From assembly GCA_902797705.1 (NCBI GenBank), contig CADBTX010000275.1, positions 1-11,200 of the forward strand: DNA of 11,200 bases. Reading direction: 5' to 3'. The stretch comes from an uncultured Lachnospiraceae bacterium (GTDB taxonomy: Bacteria > Bacillota > Clostridia > Lachnospirales > Lachnospiraceae). The notes under the pieces are model-generated. The model saw only the letters and a program-made list of their open reading frames with translations, was not told the DNA's origin and made no database searches. A program made the position numbers and the translations under genes. This document shows positions 7,045-11,200 of the stretch, in pieces (the first letter of the stretch is position 1; each line of letters opens with the position of its first letter).

Positions 7045-8634
7045 CTATAGCCCGCTGGCACCGTAGTTCTTCAGTACCCTGGCACTGGGATCATCCACAT
7101 TACAGCCTTCCCAGTTTTTATTTGGCATCCAGAAGTCCGGTATCATGGACGACTGGCCCGGATAGTATCTTTCAAATATCTCCCTGTACAGCAGACTCTC
7201 CTTTGTAAAGGGCCGTGCGTGGGAGTACTTTTGTATACGGCTCTTAAATTCTTCATCCGTATACTGTGTTTCCGCATACTCCTTTAGGTCATCCACCATT
7301 GAATGCCCCACCGCATCTGAAAACGCAGCCTTTTCTCTCTGGAGTATGTCCTCCGGCAGCCAATCATTGGTATCAAAGGCATGCCTGAGCAGATATTTTC
7401 CCTTGTTGTAGATATTCATCTTTATGGCAGGGTTCAGTCCCATCACGTATTGGACAAGGGCCAGATCCCCGAAGGGAACCCGGGCTTCCAGGGAATTGGC
7501 TGATATGCATCTGTCAGCCCTCAGCACATCATAGTAAAATAATTCCCTTATCCTCTTTTCCGACTCCTCCTGAAAGGCCTCGGCATTGGGCGCGAAGTCC
7601 GTATATTTGTATCCGAACATCTCATCCGATATCTCTCCCGTAAGGAGTACCCTGATATCCGTGTTTTCATGGATATATCTGCAGACCAGATACATTCCTA
7701 TGCTGGCCCGGATAGTGGTGATATCGTAAGTTCCCAGCTGCTTTATGACCTCCGGCAGAGCCTCTATCACCTGTTCTTTTGTCATTACCACATCCGTGTG
7801 CTCCGCCCCTATGTACTCCGCCACCTCCCTGGCATATTTGGAATCGATGGAATCTATGTCCATTCCTATGGAGAAGGTGCGGATCCTGGTTCTCGGCATC
7901 AGCCTCGCCGCTATGGCACAGACGAGGGATGAATCCAGTCCTCCGGAAAGAAGGAAGCCTACAGGCGCATCCGCGTCCAGCCTCTTGCTGACTCCCTGTA
8001 CCAGCAGTTCCCTGATCTTCTTTGCCGCCCTGTCCTTATCATCGGCGCTTACCAGTGTCACTCCCGCAGGATCCCTGAAGCGGATGAATTCGCCGTTTCT
8101 GTAGTAATGCCCGGGAGGGAAGGGGAATACCTCTTTTACAATATCCACTATCCCTTTTGGCTCCGAGCAGAACACTATGGAGCCGTTCTCCAGATATCCG
8201 TAAAACAGAGGCCGGATACCGATAGGATCTCTTGCGGCTATGAGTTTCCCTGTGGAGTGATCATAGATCACCATGGCAAATTCCGCATCCAGCTTTCCGA
8301 AGAGGGAAACTCCGTATTCCTCAAAGAGGGGAAGGATTATCTCACAGTCGGAATTGCTGACGAACTTGTGCCCCTTTCCGATAAGCTCCATCCTCTGCTC
8401 TCTCCAGCAATAGAGCTCACCGTTGCAGACAACCTTGTTATCCTTGTAGCTGAAGGGCTGCATACCGTAGGAAGTAAGCCCCATTATTGCCAGACGGTTA
8501 AATCCAAGGAGGGTATTACCCGCTTCCTCCATCCTGGTCATGTCCGGCCCTCTGGAAGTGAGCCGCGCAAGGCACTCCTCAGCCTTCTCCCTCTCTATGG
8601 CATTTTTGTCTTCAAATCCGATTATCGCGCACAT
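7045..8634 (-). CDS. asnB: Asparagine synthetase B, glutamine-hydrolysing
   Basis: AsnB makes asparagine from aspartate, ATP and glutamine nitrogen in the cytosol. The 529-residue protein resembles the E. coli AsnB and eukaryotic ASNS class. The glutaminase domain (2 to about 190) starts with Cys2 in MCAIIGF, the catalytic nucleophile exposed by loss of Met1. It keeps RLAIMG with Arg47, the oxyanion segment NGELY from Asn71, and NSDCEII with Asp96. The synthetase domain (about 205-529) carries the ATP pyrophosphatase loop SGGLDSS at 230-236, then GEISDEMFGYKY, VLRADRCIS and LEARVPFGDLAL. The C-terminus, FWMPNK followed by DPSARVLKNYG, is typical of this class. The segment after SDE appears about one residue shorter than the SDEVFGGYLYF of E. 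coli AsnB, probably harmless. The Shine-Dalgarno is weak (an AGG about 8 nt upstream), but the catalytic Cys2 fixes the start. It lies upstream of glnN-gltB-gltD in the same direction, with a terminator between. Confidence 0.95.
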   Translation of the reverse strand: MCAIIGFEDKNAIEREKAEECLARLTSRGPDMTRMEEAGNTLLGFNRLAIMGLTSYGMQPFSYKDNKVVCNGELYCWREQRMELIGKGHKFVSNSDCEIILPLFEEYGVSLFGKLDAEFAMVIYDHSTGKLIAARDPIGIRPLFYGYLENGSIVFCSEPKGIVDIVKEVFPFPPGHYYRNGEFIRFRDPAGVTLVSADDKDRAAKKIRELLVQGVSKRLDADAPVGFLLSGGLDSSLVCAIAARLMPRTRIRTFSIGMDIDSIDSKYAREVAEYIGAEHTDVVMTKEQVIEALPEVIKQLGTYDITTIRASIGMYLVCRYIHENTDIRVLLTGEISDEMFGYKYTDFAPNAEAFQEESEKRIRELFYYDVLRADRCISANSLEARVPFGDLALVQYVMGLNPAIKMNIYNKGKYLLRHAFDTNDWLPEDILQREKAAFSDAVGHSMVDDLKEYAETQYTDEEFKSRIQKYSHARPFTKESLLYREIFERYYPGQSSMIPDFWMPNKNWEGCNVDDPSARVLKNYGASGL

Positions 8635-8758
8635 TGTACCAACCTGTTCTTCCCTGCTTAATATTCAAATATCCTTTTACTCATGCCCTTCCGGCCTGTC
8701 CCATATGGACGCCGCTTTGGATCGGGAAGGGATGATGAGATCCCGCCGCCCCTGAGAT
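8635..8758 (-). promoter_or_regulatory. asnB upstream region with a weak candidate promoter
   Basis: This gap between the alpha-galactosidase terminator and asnB should hold the asnB promoter. The best pair I can find is GGGACA (8697-8702) and TAAAAG (8674-8679), 17 nt apart, each matching four of six consensus bases. An A/T-rich patch (8661-8679) surrounds the -10 candidate. A short inverted repeat, GGGAT/ATCCC, lies near 8727-8743. There is no recognisable T-box, riboswitch or other leader structure. Confidence 0.25.
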
Positions 8759-8796
8759 AAAAAAAGGCAGCGGCACCATTCAGGCGCCGTTGCCTT
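8759..8796 (-). terminator. Intrinsic terminator of the alpha-galactosidase gene
   Basis: A 9-bp stem with one G-T pair joins GGCAGCGGC (8766-8774) to GCCGTTGCC (8786-8794) across an 11-nt loop. On the minus strand it is followed by seven T residues (8759-8765), a textbook intrinsic terminator. It lies 54 nt beyond the GH36 stop codon and separates that gene from asnB. Confidence 0.92.
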
Positions 8797-8850
8797 CAAA
8801 TAATTATTCTCTGATTATACTCATCCTCCGAAAAAATGCAAGCCCCTTCT

Positions 8851-11070
8851 TTAAGATCCGTTTTTTTCCCGGGAATGGATCAGAAATACCTTTGAAATAA
8901 AGTCTCCTGAAGGTATCTTCCACTCCATCCCCGGCGTCTCCGTTATCTCCACGCCGATCTCCATAAGCTCGCTGCCGTAGAATTCCCTGCCGTCTATATA
9001 GTAGAGCCTGTCGGGATCAAGGCCCTTCAGCCTGACCTTCCTGCGCCCCGAATTCGGCTCGGAGAGGATCTTGTAATAAGCGAATACCGCCTTTTCCCTG
9101 TCCTCCGATACCGACATCCAGGCGCAGTAGTTATCCTCAAAGGGTGAGATCAGCCGGTAGAAGTCACCGTTCTGTATCACTCCCCTGTTCTCCTTCATGA
9201 AGGCCACCTGCTTCTTTATCTCTTCAAATTCGGCATCGCTCACCTCATTCAGGTCCATCTCATATCCGAAGGTGCCGAAATACGCCACATTGGCCCTGGT
9301 GGAAATGGGAGTCATTCTCCCGGTCTGCTGGTTGGGAGAAACAGACACATGGGCTCCTATGGAAGCAATGGGATAGCCATATGAGGTGCCGTACTGGATC
9401 TTCAGCCTTTCCACGGCATCGGTGTCATCACTTCCCCAGGTCTGGGGTGCGTAATACATGATACCCGCATCAAATCTGGAGCCGCCGCTGGCGCAGGATT
9501 CAAAGAGAAGCTCCGGGAAATCCGCTATAAGCCTCTCATAGAGACGGTAGAAATTAAGGACATATCTGTGGTAGACCTTTCCCTGCTCCTCCGGGGATGC
9601 CGCTGCACTGAAGCACTCGCTTATGGTGCGGTTCATATCCCATTTAACGTAATCCAGCTGCCCCTCCGCGATCAGGGAATGCATCCTCTCATAGAGATAA
9701 TCCCATACGTCATCCCTTGACATATCAAGGACCATCTGGTGACGTCCAAGGGACCTCTCCCTTCCCGGCACCGAAAGCACCCAGTCGGGATGCTTTCTGA
9801 AAAGATCGCTGTCCTCATTGACCATTTCAGGCTCAAACCAGAGGCCGAACATAAGGCCCATATCCCGGATCTTTTTCGCAAGACCGCCTATTCCCTCCGG
9901 CAGCTTGTCCGTATTCACAAACCAGTCTCCGAGACCGCTGAAATCGTCATCTCTTTTCCCGAACCAGCCGTCATCCAGGACAAAAAGCTCTACCCCGGCT
10001 TCCTTGCCCCGTTTAGCGATCTTTAGAACCGCTTCCTCATCAAAGTCCATGTTGGTAGCTTCCCAGTTATTAAGGAGGATGGGGCGCTCCTTTTCCTTCC
10101 AGACTCCCCTGGACAGGCGCTTTCTGTAAAGCCTGTGGATGGTCCGGCTTAAGTCGTTAAGGCCATTCTCCGTCCAGGTAAGGATGGCTTCCGGCGTCTG
10201 GAATTCCTCACCGGGATCAAGCTTCCAGGAGAAGCCCTCCGGATTTATCCCGGTCATGAATCTCAGGGTTCCGTAAGCATCTCCCTCGGCCTGGCTTATA
10301 AAATTTCCGCTGTAAACAAGGGCCGCGCTGAAGGCCTCGCCGGAAAACTCGTCGGTATTTTTTCTCTTCAGGATGACGAAGGGGTTGTGGTTTGCAGAGG
10401 AATGTCCTCTCATGCTGCCGATCTTTGTGATACCTTCTGTCAGTTCCCTTTCAACAGGGTACTTTTCCCTGGCCCAGGCTCCGGAAAACTGTATCCATCT
10501 GTAGTCCCTGTCGGGAAGATCGATGGAGAGGCTCATGGCCTTTTCAAGCATCACCTTCTCATCACCGGAATTCCGTATCAGAGCATTTCTGGCTATAACG
10601 GGATAATCCCTGAAAATGGTATAAGACAGGACGAGCTCCACTCCCGTAAGGTCATCCACGAAATTTAGCTTTAAGGTCTTTGCCTCTTTGTCATCCTCCG
10701 TATAAAGGGCGGGAAGTCCCGGGAGCCCGGGCTTTCCGTCTGTTATCTCGTGGGAAACATATTGGAAATTCGTGACTTTCGAACCGTTTTTATAGACTAT
10801 CTCAAAGGCGGGATCCCTTAGATCCGTTGTTCCGAATGAGGGGTATTCACAGCGGTTCATCTCCAGTGAAAAGCACTCATTATCAGGCTTTCCCACCATC
10901 ATGGCCCGGAATTCGTAGTTTATGAGATAGGAATAATCCTCCCTGTCGTGGATCCTTTTCCCATAATACAGCTGACCCGGCTCCCCGTTCGGGAAGATCC
11001 CGATCACATAGCTTATCCGGTCGTTGAACAGATGGAACTGCTTTGCCTTGCCGTGATAGATAATGTCCAT
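8851..11070 (-). CDS. Alpha-galactosidase, glycoside hydrolase family 36
   Basis: The enzyme removes terminal alpha-1,6-galactose, typically from melibiose, raffinose or stachyose, with retention of configuration. Its 739 residues match the long GH36 alpha-galactosidases, with an N-terminal beta-sandwich (to about 330), a TIM barrel (about 330-640) and a C-terminal beta domain. Motifs in order are LDDGWFG (Asp366 and Asp367), GLWFEPEMV, LDYVKWDMNR with nucleophile Asp478, SCASGGSRFD, and WGSDDTDA with proposed acid/base Asp548. These positions agree with the numbering I recall for the Geobacillus stearothermophilus enzyme. There is no signal peptide, so it should act in the cytosol on imported oligosaccharides. 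The ATG follows a strong AAGGAGG (11077-11083) with 6 nt spacing. No transporter or regulator gene is visible, though one could lie to the right of the window. Exact substrate preference cannot be read from the sequence, so no gene symbol is given. Confidence 0.96.
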   Translation of the reverse strand: MDIIYHGKAKQFHLFNDRISYVIGIFPNGEPGQLYYGKRIHDREDYSYLINYEFRAMMVGKPDNECFSLEMNRCEYPSFGTTDLRDPAFEIVYKNGSKVTNFQYVSHEITDGKPGLPGLPALYTEDDKEAKTLKLNFVDDLTGVELVLSYTIFRDYPVIARNALIRNSGDEKVMLEKAMSLSIDLPDRDYRWIQFSGAWAREKYPVERELTEGITKIGSMRGHSSANHNPFVILKRKNTDEFSGEAFSAALVYSGNFISQAEGDAYGTLRFMTGINPEGFSWKLDPGEEFQTPEAILTWTENGLNDLSRTIHRLYRKRLSRGVWKEKERPILLNNWEATNMDFDEEAVLKIAKRGKEAGVELFVLDDGWFGKRDDDFSGLGDWFVNTDKLPEGIGGLAKKIRDMGLMFGLWFEPEMVNEDSDLFRKHPDWVLSVPGRERSLGRHQMVLDMSRDDVWDYLYERMHSLIAEGQLDYVKWDMNRTISECFSAAASPEEQGKVYHRYVLNFYRLYERLIADFPELLFESCASGGSRFDAGIMYYAPQTWGSDDTDAVERLKIQYGTSYGYPIASIGAHVSVSPNQQTGRMTPISTRANVAYFGTFGYEMDLNEVSDAEFEEIKKQVAFMKENRGVIQNGDFYRLISPFEDNYCAWMSVSEDREKAVFAYYKILSEPNSGRRKVRLKGLDPDRLYYIDGREFYGSELMEIGVEITETPGMEWKIPSGDFISKVFLIHSREKNGS

Positions 11071-11131
11071 TTGTACCCTCCTTTTTTCCTTTCTCTACAG
11101 GCGGACCCGTTTGATGTGATTTTGTGCCACT

Positions 11132-11160
11132 ATTCTGTCAAATTATGCCCCAATAGTCAA
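11132..11160 (-). promoter_or_regulatory. Candidate promoter of the alpha-galactosidase gene
   Basis: On the minus strand TTGACT (11155-11160, five of six to the -35 consensus) is followed after 17 nt by CAGAAT (11132-11137, four of six to the -10). This leaves a leader of about 55 nt before the start codon. A second -10-like CATAAT lies within the spacer but has no matching -35. A 6-bp inverted repeat, ACTATT (11129-11134) and AATAGT (11152-11157), overlaps both promoter boxes and could be an operator. All of this is by eye. Confidence 0.4.
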
Positions 11161-11200
11161 TGATCACCGAAATCCGCTGTTTTCCTATTCCACTAACGCC

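Noticed and set aside
8635..8758. A T-box or other riboswitch ahead of asnB
   Set aside because: The leader is too short, and I see neither a T-box core sequence nor an antiterminator-terminator pair; the only terminator here belongs to the gene upstream.

Overview
The window comes from a Gram-positive anaerobe of the Bacillota, most likely a member of the Clostridia close to Lachnospiraceae. The reasons are Shine-Dalgarno sites of the AAGGAGG type, frequent AGG, GGA and ATA codons, a type III glutamine synthetase, a cytosolic GH36 alpha-galactosidase, and two copies of a structured palindromic repeat of the kind I associate with gut Firmicutes. The taxonomic placement is inference; there is no rRNA or other marker gene here.

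All five genes lie on the minus strand, so transcription runs from right to left. From right to left they are: a GH36 alpha-galactosidase (8851-11070) with its own possible promoter at the right edge and a strong intrinsic terminator (8759-8796); an AsnB-type glutamine-dependent asparagine synthetase (7045-8634) with a terminator hairpin (6993-7027); a type III glutamine synthetase, GlnN (4788-6899); the large subunit of glutamate synthase, GltB (264-4760); and the first 28 codons of the small subunit, GltD (1-85), cut by the left edge.

The left 8.6 kb is a nitrogen-assimilation block. GlnN fixes ammonia into glutamine, GltB/GltD use glutamine and 2-oxoglutarate to make glutamate, and AsnB uses glutamine nitrogen to make asparagine. 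GltB and AsnB each begin with an N-terminal-nucleophile glutaminase domain. glnN and gltB are 27 bp apart and clearly co-transcribed. The alpha-galactosidase is a separate unit for using raffinose-family sugars or melibiose.

The most interesting non-coding signal is a pair of related palindromic repeats (131-249 and 6939-6992). They sit in the same orientation, and in each the CCCTCATC end lies about 40-46 nt upstream of the start codon of a nitrogen gene (gltD and glnN). Two stem positions differ between the copies by compensatory changes, which supports a real base-paired structure. The left copy carries an extra module of about 63 nt with two more hairpins. I see no CRISPR, tRNA, rRNA, phage, transposase or toxin gene. 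Apart from these repeats and the regulatory questions they raise, the window looks like ordinary core metabolism.
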